Assembly (NCBI GenBank): GCA_035650275.1
Contig: DASRHY010000201.1
Coordinates: 56,556 to 120,555, forward strand
Origin: DASRHY01 sp035650275
GTDB taxonomy: Bacteria; Actinomycetota; Actinomycetes; Propionibacteriales; Kribbellaceae
Length of the DNA stretch: 64,000 nt
Reading direction: 5' to 3'
Shown in pieces: positions 1 to 8,805 of this stretch. The translations under genes were made by a program, and so were the position numbers. The stretch's first letter is position 1. Every line of letters begins with the position of its first letter. The notes under the pieces were generated by a model, which did not search any database, was not told where the DNA came from, and was given only the letters and a program-made list of their open reading frames with translations.

Positions 1-349
1 CCGCGGACGTCGGCACCAGCTCGAGCACCGGCAGCCGGTAGCCGACCGCGACCCAGGCCGCGGTCGTCAGCACCACCCGGACCTCGTGTGCCGGACCGCC
101 GCGCCAGCGCTCCTCCGGTCGGTAGAGGTGCCAGGAGCCCTCCATCATCAGGTGGGTGTGGACGGTGAGGTCGCCGGACAGTCGGACGAGGATGTGCTTG
201 CCGCGCGGCGTTACCTCGAGCACGGAGCGGCCCGCCACGTCCCGGGTGGCGAGCTGCGGCACCCGGAAGTCCGAGGCGGTCAGCTCGTGCCCGGCGAGCG
301 CTCCGTGCAGCCGGTGGCAGACCCGCCAGACCGTGTCACCCTCGGGCAT
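1..349 (-). CDS. nei: Fpg/Nei-family DNA glycosylase (endonuclease VIII, Nei2-like), 3' end outside window
   Basis: Base-excision repair glycosylase that removes oxidised bases and nicks the strand. The visible N-terminal 116 residues begin MPEGDTVWR, the Nei hallmark: Pro2 is the catalytic nucleophile after Met removal and Glu3 the general acid. The motif PRGKHILVRL (about residues 48-57) contains the conserved lysine, and HTHLMMEGSW (about 65-74) is the following conserved strand. The ATG lies 2 bp beyond the lhr stop codon, so the two are co-transcribed. The same lhr-nei pairing exists in mycobacteria (Rv3296-Rv3297). The H2TH and zinc-finger parts lie outside the window. Family is certain; substrate preference cannot be judged. 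Confidence 0.93.
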   Translation of the reverse strand, partial: MPEGDTVWRVCHRLHGALAGHELTASDFRVPQLATRDVAGRSVLEVTPRGKHILVRLSGDLTVHTHLMMEGSWHLYRPEERWRGGPAHEVRVVLTTAAWVAVGYRLPVLELVPTSA

Positions 350-351
350 CG

Positions 352-3300
352 CTAGGCCCTGAGCCGCAGACCGCGCGGCGTGGCGTGGAAGCCGGCCTTT
401 GCCAGCGCGTCCCCGAACGCGGTGTGCCGGACCTGCTCGCCGTCCGCGGTCTCGACGCTGAGCTTGCCGAGGTGACCGTCACGGATCGCCAGCGCGAGCG
501 CGTCGACACCGGGCTGCAGCACGCCGGGGTCCTCGGTGAAGCTGAGCACGGTCCGCCCGCCGCGTTCGACGTACACCACCAGCTCGCCGTCCACCAGGAC
601 CACCAGCGCGCCGGCCTTGCGTCCGGGCCTGTGCCCACCGGCGGCTTCCCGTTCGGGCCACGACAGTGCTGCGCCGTACGGGTTAGCCGGGTCGGTCGCG
701 GCGAGTACGACGGCCCGCGGTGCGCCGTCCTCGGTCCGCCGGTCCGGCCCGTTCGCCAGCGCCCGGAGCCGGTCGACGGCTCCGGGCAGCGCGAACTGCG
801 CCGCCCCGAGCCCGGCCACGAAGTACCCGCGCCGGCACCGCCCGCTCTCCTCGAACGCGCTGAGCACCTTGTACACCGCGGCGAACCCGCCGGGCGTCCG
901 CTCGGTCAGCACCGAGCCGCGGGTGACGATGCCGTACCGGTCCAGCAGCGTCTCGGCCGCGGCGTGCGCCCGCCGGGTCGGGTCCGGGTTCCTTGCCGGG
1001 AGCAACGACCACCGGCCGGACGCGGTCAGCGGCCCACCGCGCGTCGGCAGTGCCGGTCGACCCGGTCGCGCGGTACGACCCCGCGGTGCGGCCCTCCGGG
1101 CCCGGTGCGCGCCCCGGCCACCGACCAGCGCACGCAGCGGTCCGAGCGTGTCGTTGCTCAAGTACCCGGCCCAAGCCAGGTCCCACAGCGCCGTCGTCAG
1201 GGTGGTGTCGTCCACCAGGCCGATCCCGGCCGCGACCGCATCGCTCAGCTGCCGGAAGAAGTACGCACCGCCGCCGGCCAGCGCGTCCAGCACCGCCTGG
1301 TGCACCTGGCCGAGCTCGAGCGACTCGTCCGGGTCGGGCAGCGTCACGTCACAGGTGTCGGCGAGGTGCAGCGACACCCAGCCGTCCGTCCCGGGTAGTG
1401 CACCGGCGCCTGCCCACAGCACGTCACCGGTCGCGGTCAGCTCGTCCAGCATCGATGGCGCATAGCCGGGCACCCGGGAGGGCAGCACAATCGACTCCAG
1501 TGCCGAGGCGGGTACGGCGCACCCGGCGAGCTGCTCGACTGCGCTCAGCACCGCGCCGGTAAGGTCGCCGTAACTGCGGGACGGCTTGCCGGCGACACCC
1601 TGCCAGGCCGGCAGGAACCGGCCCAGCGCGGTCTGCTCGACCGGCTCGACCTCCTTGCGCAGCGCGGCCAGCGACCGGCGCCGCAGCAACCGCAGCACCT
1701 CGGCGTCGCACCACTCCGGCGTGGTCCCGCCGGGCAGGAACTCGCCCTCGACCACCCGGCCCGCCGTCGCGAGTCGGCGCAACGTGTCGGTCACCACCGC
1801 GACGCCCGTACCCAGGTGCGTCGCCAGGTCCGCGGCGCGGAACGGCCCGTGCGTCCGGGCGTACCGCGACACCAGGTCACCGAGCGGGTCTGCGACCGAC
1901 TCGGCGTGCGCCTCCGCCACACCCGGTGGCACCGGTACGCCGAGCGCGTCCCGGAGCCGGGCGACGTCCTCGACCACGGCCCAGCGGTGCTCGCCGGCGA
2001 TCCGGACCCGCACCACCCGGCGGGCAGCCGCGAGCCCGGTCAGCCAGGTCTCGGCGTCGGCGCCGTCCACCGAGGGGACAACACTGCGCTGCGCGGCCTG
2101 CTCGACCGACAGCGGCCCGACCAGCCGGAGCACGTCGAACAGTCCCTCGGCATCGCGCGCGCGCCGGTCCTCGGCGAGCCGCTGCAGCTCCGCCTCGGTA
2201 CGCAGCACCACCTCGGCGTCCAGCAGCTCGCGCAGCTCGGTCCGGCCGAGCAGCTCTGCCAGCAGGGTCTGGTCCAGCGCGAGCGCCGCGGCACGCTTCT
2301 CCGCCAGCGGGGTGTCGCCCTCGTACATGAACGCGCCCACGTAGCCGAACAGAAGCGATTTCGCGAACGGCGACGCCTCCGTGGTCTCGACCTCGACCAC
2401 CTTGATCCGGCGCTCGGAGACGCCGGTGAGCAGGTCCTTCAGCGCGGTCAGGTCGTACACGTCCTGCAGGCACTCGCGCAGCGCCTCCAGCACGATCGGG
2501 AACGAGCCGTACTTGCTCGCCACGCTGAGCAGCTGGGCCGAGCGCTGTCGCTGCTGCCACAGCGGTGACCGCCGGCGCGGGTCCCGCCTGGGCAGCAGCA
2601 GCGCCCGTGCCGCGCACTCGCGGAACCGGGAGGCGAACAGCGCCGAACCGCCGACCTCGTCGGTGATCACCTGCTCGATCTCGGCCGGGTCGAACAGCAC
2701 CAGGTCCGCACCCGGCGGCGGCTCGTCGGTCTCCGGCAGCCGCAGCACGATCCCGTCGTCACCCGCGACCGACTGCGCGTCCATCCCGTACCGCTCGCGT
2801 AGCCGGGCCGCGATCGCCAGCGCCCACGGCCCGTGCACCTGGCCGCCGTACGGCGAGTGCACGCAGACCCGCCAGTCGCCCAGCTCGTCGCGGAACCGCT
2901 CCACCACGATCGTCGTGTCGTCCGGCACCCGCCCGGTGGCCTCCCGCTGCTCGGAGAGGTAGGCGACCAGGTTCTTCGCCGCGAACTCGTCCAGCCCGGT
3001 AGCCCGGACCTTCTCGACGGCCTTTGCCTCGGGCAACGACCCGGTGGTGCGCACGAACGCGCCGGCCGCGGCACCCAGCTCCGCCGGGCGGCCGACCGCA
3101 TCGCCCTTCCAGAACGGCAGCCGGCCGGGCTGCCCGGGAGCGGGGGAGACCAGCACCCGGTCGTGGGTGATGTCCTCGATCCGCCAGCTCGACGTACCGA
3201 GCGTGAACACGTCGCCGACGCGGGACTCGTAGACCATCTCCTCGTCCAGCTCGCCGACCCGGTGGTTGCTGGACTCGCCGACCAGGAACACCCCGAACAG

Positions 3301-4920
3301 CCCGCGGTCCGGGATGGTGCCGCCGCTGGTCACCGCGAGCCGCTGCGCGCCGGGCCGGCCGGAGATCTCGCCGGACACCCGGTCGAACACGATCCGCGGC
3401 CGCAGCTCGGCGAACTCGTCCGACGGGTACCGCCCGGAGAGCATGTCCAGCACCGCGTCGTACGCCGATCGCGGCAGCGTCGAGAACGGAGCCGCCCGCC
3501 GGACCAGCGAGAACAGGTCGTCTGTGTGGATGCTGTCCAGGCTCGCGATCGAGACGATCTGCTGGGCCAGCACGTCGAGCGGGTTGGCGGGGATGTGCAG
3601 CCGCTCGATCTTGCCCTCGCGCATCCGCTGCACCACCACCGCGGTCTCGACCAGGTCGCCGCGGAACTTCGGGAACATCACTCCGCGGGACACCGCGCCG
3701 ACCTGGTGCCCGGCCCGGCCGACCCGCTGCAGCCCGCTGGCCACCGAGGGCGGCGCCTCGACCTGCACGACCAGGTCGACCGCGCCCATGTCGATGCCGA
3801 GCTCGAGACTGCTGGTCGCGACCACGCACGGCAGCCGGCCGGACTTCAGATCAGCCTCGATCTGCGCGCGCTGATCCTTGCTCACCGAGCCGTGGTGCGC
3901 CCGGGCGACCAGCGGCTCGGCGCCGTGCGAGGCACCGGACTGCGCCATCAGCTGGGCGGGGGAGCCGACGTCGGGCAGCTCCTCGCCGGCCCGCTCGGCG
4001 GCGATCTCGTTCAGCCGGGACGTGAGCCGCTCGGCCAGCCGGCGCGAGTTCGCGAACACGATCGTGGAGCGGTGCTGCGCGATCAGGTCCGCGACATGCT
4101 CCTCGACGTGCGGCCAGATCGACGGCTGCGCCACCGACCGCGCGGCCGAGCCGGACTCCGGCTCGGCGTCGCCCAGCTCGGTCATGTCCTCCACCGGTAC
4201 GACGACGCTGAGGTCCCACTCCTTCGCATACTTCGGCTGGACCACCTCGACCGGGCGCTCGCCGCCCAGGAACCGCGCGACCTCCTCCACCGGGCGGACG
4301 GTCGCGGACAGCCCGATCCGCTGCGCAGGCCGCTCCAGCAGCGCGTCCAGCCGCTCCAGCGACAGCGCCAGGTGCGCGCCGCGCTTGGTCCCGGCCACCG
4401 CGTGCACCTCGTCCACGATCACGGTCTCGACCCCGCTCAGCGACTCGCGCGCCTGCGAGGTGAGGAGCAGGAACAGCGACTCCGGCGTAGTGATCAGGAT
4501 GTCCGCGGGCCTGGTCGCGAACTTGCGCCGGTCGGAGGCGGGGGTGTCACCGGAACGAATCGCGACCTCGACCTGAGCCGGCACCTCGCCGAGCCGCTCG
4601 GCGGTCTGCCGGATCCCGGTCAGCGGCGCCCGCAGGTTGCGCTCGACGTCGACCGCGAGCGCCTTCAGCGGGGAGATGTACAGCACCCGGCAGCGGCGCC
4701 TCGGCTCGGCAGGCGGTGGGACGGTGGCCAGCCGGTCCAATGCCCACAGGAACGCGGCCAGCGTCTTGCCGGACCCGGTCGGCGCGACCACCAGCGCGTC
4801 CCGGCCGGCAGCGATCGCGGACCAGGCGCCGCGCTGCGCCGGGGTGGCCGAGTCGAACACGTCGCCGAACCAGGTCCGGGTCGCGCGGGAGAAGCTCCGC
4901 AGCCCGTCCTTGCTCGTCAT
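352..4920 (-). CDS. lhr: Lhr-type ATP-dependent DNA helicase
   Basis: Large SF2 3'-5' helicase, induced in mycobacterial DNA damage responses. It is 1522 aa, typical for full-length Lhr (about 1500). Visible motifs are a Q-like residue near 29, Walker A APTGSGKT (46-53), the DEVH box in VIVDEVHAVAGTKRGAH, SATV as motif III, and QRVGRAGH as motif VI. Long winged-helix and Lhr-CTD regions follow. A low-complexity Arg/Ala/Pro linker lies near residues 1260-1290. The frame stays open far upstream into the divergent lipoprotein gene, so the start is placed at ATG 4920 (MTSKDGL); ATG 4929 (MAGMTSK) is equally possible, with GGAGA upstream. nei follows directly, suggesting a repair operon. Confidence 0.95.
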   Translation of the reverse strand: MTSKDGLRSFSRATRTWFGDVFDSATPAQRGAWSAIAAGRDALVVAPTGSGKTLAAFLWALDRLATVPPPAEPRRRCRVLYISPLKALAVDVERNLRAPLTGIRQTAERLGEVPAQVEVAIRSGDTPASDRRKFATRPADILITTPESLFLLLTSQARESLSGVETVIVDEVHAVAGTKRGAHLALSLERLDALLERPAQRIGLSATVRPVEEVARFLGGERPVEVVQPKYAKEWDLSVVVPVEDMTELGDAEPESGSAARSVAQPSIWPHVEEHVADLIAQHRSTIVFANSRRLAERLTSRLNEIAAERAGEELPDVGSPAQLMAQSGASHGAEPLVARAHHGSVSKDQRAQIEADLKSGRLPCVVATSSLELGIDMGAVDLVVQVEAPPSVASGLQRVGRAGHQVGAVSRGVMFPKFRGDLVETAVVVQRMREGKIERLHIPANPLDVLAQQIVSIASLDSIHTDDLFSLVRRAAPFSTLPRSAYDAVLDMLSGRYPSDEFAELRPRIVFDRVSGEISGRPGAQRLAVTSGGTIPDRGLFGVFLVGESSNHRVGELDEEMVYESRVGDVFTLGTSSWRIEDITHDRVLVSPAPGQPGRLPFWKGDAVGRPAELGAAAGAFVRTTGSLPEAKAVEKVRATGLDEFAAKNLVAYLSEQREATGRVPDDTTIVVERFRDELGDWRVCVHSPYGGQVHGPWALAIAARLRERYGMDAQSVAGDDGIVLRLPETDEPPPGADLVLFDPAEIEQVITDEVGGSALFASRFRECAARALLLPRRDPRRRSPLWQQRQRSAQLLSVASKYGSFPIVLEALRECLQDVYDLTALKDLLTGVSERRIKVVEVETTEASPFAKSLLFGYVGAFMYEGDTPLAEKRAAALALDQTLLAELLGRTELRELLDAEVVLRTEAELQRLAEDRRARDAEGLFDVLRLVGPLSVEQAAQRSVVPSVDGADAETWLTGLAAARRVVRVRIAGEHRWAVVEDVARLRDALGVPVPPGVAEAHAESVADPLGDLVSRYARTHGPFRAADLATHLGTGVAVVTDTLRRLATAGRVVEGEFLPGGTTPEWCDAEVLRLLRRRSLAALRKEVEPVEQTALGRFLPAWQGVAGKPSRSYGDLTGAVLSAVEQLAGCAVPASALESIVLPSRVPGYAPSMLDELTATGDVLWAGAGALPGTDGWVSLHLADTCDVTLPDPDESLELGQVHQAVLDALAGGGAYFFRQLSDAVAAGIGLVDDTTLTTALWDLAWAGYLSNDTLGPLRALVGGRGAHRARRAAPRGRTARPGRPALPTRGGPLTASGRWSLLPARNPDPTRRAHAAAETLLDRYGIVTRGSVLTERTPGGFAAVYKVLSAFEESGRCRRGYFVAGLGAAQFALPGAVDRLRALANGPDRRTEDGAPRAVVLAATDPANPYGAALSWPEREAAGGHRPGRKAGALVVLVDGELVVYVERGGRTVLSFTEDPGVLQPGVDALALAIRDGHLGKLSVETADGEQVRHTAFGDALAKAGFHATPRGLRLRA

Positions 4921-5002
4921 GCCTGCCATCTTGCCAACCGTCTCCGACATTGTGTGCACGCTGTGGGCAGGAGCAGACCCTTGGTCTGCAATGATCCCGC
5001 CC

Positions 5003-5995
5003 ATGACGACTCGCGTACGCTCCGTGCTGCTCGCGGCGGCACTCGTTCTCGCCTTGAGTGGCTGTGTGAAGATCGACGCCGACCTCAAGGTGAGCTCGGA
5101 CGAGAAGGTGTCCGGCACGATGCTGATGGCCATCGACAAGGCCTTCGCCGAGCGGATGGGCCAGTCACCGGACAAGCTCAAGGAGCAGGTCGAGAAGACC
5201 GTCAAGGAAGACCTGCCCGACGGTGTCGACTGCAAGCCGTACGAGGAGGGCAAGTACCTTGGCACCGAGTGCTCGTTGGACGACGTGCCGTTCAGCGAGA
5301 TGAGCGACTCGCGCGGCACCGGCCTGAAGTTCGAGAAGAGCGGCGAGCGCTTCATCGTCACCGGTGGTGTGGGTGACCAAGCGTCCTTCGAGATCCCGGC
5401 CAACCTCACCCCTGAGGTGGAGTTCAAGATCACCATGCCTGGCAAGATCATCGAGAGGGACGCCGGCGCCCAGGTCGACGGCAAGACCGCGACGTACACC
5501 GACCCGAAGAAGATGACCAGCATCCGGCTGGTCTCCGAGGCCGGCGGCGGTGGGATCCCCGCCTGGCTGATCATCCTGCTCGTCGTGCTGGTGCTCGGTG
5601 CGGCCGGTGCGGTGGTGTTTTTCCTGCTCAAGGGCCGGAACAAGATCGGCGCTCAGCAGTTCCCGGGCCAGCAGTACCCGGGCCAGCAGGGCCAGTGGGG
5701 TCCGCAGCAGGGGCAGCAGGCTCCGTGGGGACCGCAGCAGGGTGGTCCGCAGCCGCAGCAGTGGGGCGGCCAGCAGGGTCCGCAGCAGCGCCAGTGGGGT
5801 CCAGGGCCGCAGCAGGGCCAGCAGCCCCCGCAGCAGTGGGGTCAGCCGGGCCAGGGTCAGCAGCCGCCGCGCCAGCAGCCCCCGCAGCAGTGGGGCCAGC
5901 CGGGCCAGGGTCAGCAGCCGCCGCAAGGGGGACCGCCGCAGCAGTGGGGCCAGCCGGGCCAGCCGCCGCAAGGGGGACCGCAGGGGCCGCGGTAG
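5003..5995 (+). CDS. LppM-like lipoprotein with C-terminal membrane anchor and Gln/Pro/Gly-rich tail
   Basis: 330 aa. The signal peptide ends in the lipobox LALSGC, so Cys21 should be lipidated. The next 170 residues (VKIDADLKVSSDEKVSGTM...) match the LppM domain pattern of actinobacterial lipoproteins. A single membrane segment (AWLIILLVVLVLGAAGAVVF, about 192-211) is followed by a basic stop-transfer stretch. The last 110 residues are repeats of QQWGQPGQ and QQPP type and probably lie in the cytoplasm. LppM of M. tuberculosis acts at the envelope during phagosome interaction; the role here is unknown. It is divergent from lhr, with 73-82 bp between starts depending on the lhr start. Domain call is good, function open. 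Confidence 0.8.
   Translation: MTTRVRSVLLAAALVLALSGCVKIDADLKVSSDEKVSGTMLMAIDKAFAERMGQSPDKLKEQVEKTVKEDLPDGVDCKPYEEGKYLGTECSLDDVPFSEMSDSRGTGLKFEKSGERFIVTGGVGDQASFEIPANLTPEVEFKITMPGKIIERDAGAQVDGKTATYTDPKKMTSIRLVSEAGGGGIPAWLIILLVVLVLGAAGAVVFFLLKGRNKIGAQQFPGQQYPGQQGQWGPQQGQQAPWGPQQGGPQPQQWGGQQGPQQRQWGPGPQQGQQPPQQWGQPGQGQQPPRQQPPQQWGQPGQGQQPPQGGPPQQWGQPGQPPQGGPQGPR
5822..5972 (+). repeat. Tandem degenerate repeat coding for Q/P/G-rich tail
   Basis: Inside the lipoprotein gene, units of cagcccccgcagcagtgggg followed by a Gly/Gln-rich spacer recur three times with few changes. They encode PQQWGQPGQGQQPP-type repeats. Such repeats expand and contract by slippage. Confidence 0.7.
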
Positions 5996-6021
5996 CTGTT
6001 CGCCGCATAGAGTTGCGCGCC

Positions 6022-7002
6022 ATGAAGATCTTCGTCACCGGCGGCGCCGGGTTCATCGGGTCGCACTTCGTCCGTACCGCCCTGTCCGGTGGCTACCCGG
6101 AGCTGGGCGACCTCGAGGTCACCGTGTTCGACTCGCTCAGCTACGCGGGGAACCAGGCCAACCTCGACCCGGTGAAGGACGCGCCCGGCTACCGGTTCGT
6201 GCGAGGCGACATCACCGATCTGACCCAGGTGGACCAGGCTCTGCCGGGCCATGACGCGGTCGTGCACTTCGCGGCCGAGTCGCACGTGGACCGGTCGATC
6301 GCCGGCGCGACCCCGTTCGTGGTCACGAACGTGCTCGGCACCCAGGTGCTGCTCGAGGCTGCCCTGCGGCATGGCATCGCGCCGTTCCTGCACGTGTCGA
6401 CCGACGAGGTGTACGGCTCGATCCCGGAAGGCTCCTGGACCGAGTCCGAACCGCTGCAGCCCAACTCGCCGTACTCGGCCTCCAAGGCCTCCAGCGACCT
6501 GGTCGCGCTCGCGTACCACCGCACGCACGGACTGGACGTCCGGGTGACCCGGTGCTCGAACAACTACGGCCCGCACCAGTACCCGGAGAAGGTCATCCCG
6601 CTGTTCGTCACCAACCTGATCGAGGGGAAGAAGGTCCCGCTGTACGGCGACGGGCTGAACGTCCGCGACTGGCTGCACGTCGACGACCACTGCCAGGGCA
6701 TCGCGAAGGTGCTGCTCGGTGGCAAGGGCGGCGAGGCGTACAACATCGGCGGCGGCACCGAGCTCACCAACCGGGAGCTGACCGACCGGCTGCTGGCGGC
6801 GTTCGGCAAGGGCGAGGAGAGCATCGACTACGTCGAGGACCGCAAGGGACACGACCGGCGGTACTCGGTCGACTGGTCGAAGATCCGCGACGAGCTCGGC
6901 TACACACCCCGGCACGACTTCGACTCGGGTCTGGCCGACACGATCGCCTGGTACCGCGACAACGCGGACTGGTGGCAGCCGCTCAAGTACCCGGACGCAT
7001 GA
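6022..7002 (+). CDS. rmlB: dTDP-glucose 4,6-dehydratase
   Basis: Second enzyme of dTDP-L-rhamnose synthesis; converts dTDP-glucose to dTDP-4-keto-6-deoxyglucose using bound NAD+. 326 aa, normal length. The Rossmann motif GGAGFIGSHF (residues 7-16) opens the protein; STDEVYGS holds the catalytic Thr-Asp-Glu, and YSASKASSD holds the YxxxK pair. The C-terminal half contains NNYGPHQYPEKVIPL, typical of RmlB. The ATG start is set by the GG(A)GFIG position; the Shine-Dalgarno is weak. It overlaps the DUF3046 gene by ATGA. No other rml genes are in the window, so it may serve cell-wall rhamnose or a glycosylated product. Confidence 0.93.
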   Translation: MKIFVTGGAGFIGSHFVRTALSGGYPELGDLEVTVFDSLSYAGNQANLDPVKDAPGYRFVRGDITDLTQVDQALPGHDAVVHFAAESHVDRSIAGATPFVVTNVLGTQVLLEAALRHGIAPFLHVSTDEVYGSIPEGSWTESEPLQPNSPYSASKASSDLVALAYHRTHGLDVRVTRCSNNYGPHQYPEKVIPLFVTNLIEGKKVPLYGDGLNVRDWLHVDDHCQGIAKVLLGGKGGEAYNIGGGTELTNRELTDRLLAAFGKGEESIDYVEDRKGHDRRYSVDWSKIRDELGYTPRHDFDSGLADTIAWYRDNADWWQPLKYPDA

Positions 7003-7193
7003 GGCTGACCGAGTTCTGGGCCCGGATGGACCGGGCGCTGGGGCCTGCCTACGCGAGGACCTGGGCCGAGACCCAGGTCATCGCCGAGCTGGACGGCCGC
7101 ACCGTGGCCGAGGCGCTGGACGCCGGCGAGAGCGCCAAAACCGTCTGGCGCGCCGTCTGGCAACACCTCCAGCTCCCCGCCACCGACCGCTGA
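6999..7193 (+). CDS. DUF3046 small protein
   Basis: 64 aa. MRLTEFWARMDRALG and the later YARTWAETQ match DUF3046, a short actinobacterial family of unknown function (Rv2738c type) that normally lies immediately upstream of recA. Its start overlaps the rmlB stop as ATGA, so it is translationally coupled to rmlB. Here a 4-kb minus-strand unit separates it from recA. No signal peptide or membrane segment. The family call is secure; no function is known. Confidence 0.85.
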   Translation: MRLTEFWARMDRALGPAYARTWAETQVIAELDGRTVAEALDAGESAKTVWRAVWQHLQLPATDR

Positions 7194-7220
7194 CCGGCTG
7201 TCCGCCGGGGTCAGGAAAGG

Positions 7221-7260
7221 GCGACGGGCGAGGTCACGCCCACGTGACCTCGCCCGTCGC
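7221..7260. terminator. 18-bp perfect hairpin between convergent genes
   Basis: Arms 7221-7238 and 7243-7260 pair perfectly around the 4-nt loop ccca. It lies between the DUF3046 stop and the stop of the convergent minus-strand membrane protein, fitting a bidirectional terminator. There is no U-tract, as is usual in high-GC actinobacteria. Confidence 0.75.
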
Positions 7261-7271
7261 TGACCAGTTCG

Positions 7272-8159
7272 TTAACGGCCCCTGGGGGGAGGAGAGGCCG
7301 TTAGCGAACCAGTCGGTGAGGCAGCCGGCCAACTGTTGGTGGGGCCATAAGTCGGCCGACCGGAGGGGTGGACGGAACGTTGAGGGGAAGGCGCGATGCC
7401 CTCCGGGGCGCGCGGCTTGGAGGTCTTCAGCAGGGTGCCGCAGTAACCCGCGACCTTGGACTTGCCACCGGCCTTGCGGACCAGGTCCTCGTACGCCGGC
7501 AGGTCGAGCATCCGCTCCGCGTCGAGCCCCGGGTCCTGCCGCTCCGGCGGCTGGGTCGGTGAGTACCTGTCGTTGTCGCCGTCCGCGCCGGACCGCTCGA
7601 CCGCCGTGCGCGCCCAGATGTACGCCTTGCACAGACCCTCGATCTCCGGGGACGGAGGCGGGGTGGGTGTCACGCGCTTGCTGGGGTGGGGCTTGGTCGG
7701 TGCCATCGACGGCCCCGGCTTGGTCGAGCGGCCGGCGGACTCGGACGGCTTCACCGGAGTCATCGCCGTCGAGCGTGCGGTCGGGCGGGAAGAGGTGGCG
7801 GGTGGGGCGGCGATCTGCGGCTCGCCGCTGCCGGGCAGGTTCCCGGTGGCTGCCGCGGCGCCGAGGCTGGCCCCGGCGACCGCAGTCAGCGCCACCGCGA
7901 CCTTGATCGCGAGCGCCTTGGTGACCGTCGACCGGACCGCGGAAGTGGCCGGCCGTGACGCTCCCACCGCATCCCGGAACGCGGCCACCGCCGCTGCCTC
8001 GCCGGCGAGCTCGTCGGCGCGGGCGGTGGCAGCGGCGGCGGCCAGCAGATCGGCGAGCGGGCCGACCTCACGGTCGACCGGCTCACCGCTGAGCAGCTGC
8101 TCAGCGGTGAACTGGTCGAGGTCCCTGGGGAGGTCCCCCGGGTCACGGTCGTCGGTCAT
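7272..8159 (-). CDS. Putative membrane-anchored partner (anti-sigma-like) of the adjacent ECF sigma factor
   Basis: 295 aa with no recognised domain. It has an acidic, Ala-rich cytoplasmic N-terminus (about 1-80), one membrane segment (ALAIKVAVALTAVAGASLGA, about 86-105), then a Pro/Ser/Thr-rich extracytoplasmic region and a C-terminal part with two cysteines (GLCKAY and GYCGTLL). It starts 34 bp after the sigma-factor stop, and its topology (cytosolic N-domain, one TM, outer sensor) fits an anti-sigma factor, but I see no zinc-binding HxxxCxxC motif. The last 40 residues are low complexity. The role is inferred from position. Confidence 0.6.
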   Translation of the reverse strand: MTDDRDPGDLPRDLDQFTAEQLLSGEPVDREVGPLADLLAAAAATARADELAGEAAAVAAFRDAVGASRPATSAVRSTVTKALAIKVAVALTAVAGASLGAAAATGNLPGSGEPQIAAPPATSSRPTARSTAMTPVKPSESAGRSTKPGPSMAPTKPHPSKRVTPTPPPSPEIEGLCKAYIWARTAVERSGADGDNDRYSPTQPPERQDPGLDAERMLDLPAYEDLVRKAGGKSKVAGYCGTLLKTSKPRAPEGIAPSPQRSVHPSGRPTYGPTNSWPAASPTGSLTASPPPRGR

Positions 8160-8193
8160 CTCATCTCCTTCAGCGCCATCGGCGCCGGATGTG

Positions 8194-8775
8194 TCACACC
8201 TGTGACCGGCCGGGTTCGCCGAGCAGCGCCGCGAGCCGGTTCAGACCGCGGTACGCAGCGGTCCGGACCGCGCCCGGGCGCTTGCCGAGCACCTCGGCAG
8301 CGTGCTTGGCGTCCAGCCCGAGTACGACGCGGAGCAGCACCGCCTCGGCCTGGTCCCGGGGGAGCTCGGCGATCAGCTTCAGTGCGGACTCGGTGGTGAT
8401 CGCGGTGGTCGCGTCGTACTCGGTGTCGTCCGGCCCGGCCAGCTCGGCGAGCAGGTCGTAGTCCTCCCCGGTCTGTGGCCGGCGCCGCTGCCGCCGGTGC
8501 ATGTCCAGGGCGCGGTTGCGGGCGATCGTGGTGACCCAGCCGCGGAAGTCGCTCACGCTGCCGGTGAACCGGTTGAGGTCACGCGTCACCTGCAGCCAGG
8601 TCTCCGAGGCGACGTCGTCGGCGTCGTACGGCACCAGCACCCGCAGGTACCGCAGAAGCCCCGGTTGTACGGCGCGGTAGAGCGTCCGGAACCCGTGCTC
8701 GTCCCCGTGCCGGGCGGCTTTCAGCGCCGCTGTCAGATCGGGGTCGTCTCCGTGCACCCGGACATCGTCGGCCAC
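8194..8775 (-). CDS. ECF-type RNA polymerase sigma factor
   Basis: 193 aa. Region 2 spans about residues 30-95 (FRTLYRAVQPGLLRYLRVLV and the -10-binding FRGWVTTIARNRALDMHRR). Region 4 spans about 130-185 (LPRDQAEAVLLRVVLGLDAKHAAEVL then GAVRTAAYRGLNRL). There is no region 1 or 3. It lies 30 bp after the MMPL gene and 34 bp before the membrane protein, so all three are probably one minus-strand transcript. The likely regulator is the downstream membrane protein, and the MMPL transporter could be a regulon member. Family confident; target genes unknown. Confidence 0.9.
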   Translation of the reverse strand: MADDVRVHGDDPDLTAALKAARHGDEHGFRTLYRAVQPGLLRYLRVLVPYDADDVASETWLQVTRDLNRFTGSVSDFRGWVTTIARNRALDMHRRQRRRPQTGEDYDLLAELAGPDDTEYDATTAITTESALKLIAELPRDQAEAVLLRVVLGLDAKHAAEVLGKRPGAVRTAAYRGLNRLAALLGEPGRSQV

Positions 8776-8805
8776 CGAGAGGATTAACGCGAGTCCGGGG
8801 GTCGG

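Noticed and set aside
2833..5376. 847-codon open frame antisense to lhr
   Set aside because: His/Arg/Gln-rich translation with no domain; a typical high-GC antisense shadow of a real gene.
352..5643. Lhr frame extended 240 residues upstream of 4920
   Set aside because: The extension is antisense to the lipoprotein gene, is rich in Ser/Pro/Arg, and precedes the conserved Lhr start region.
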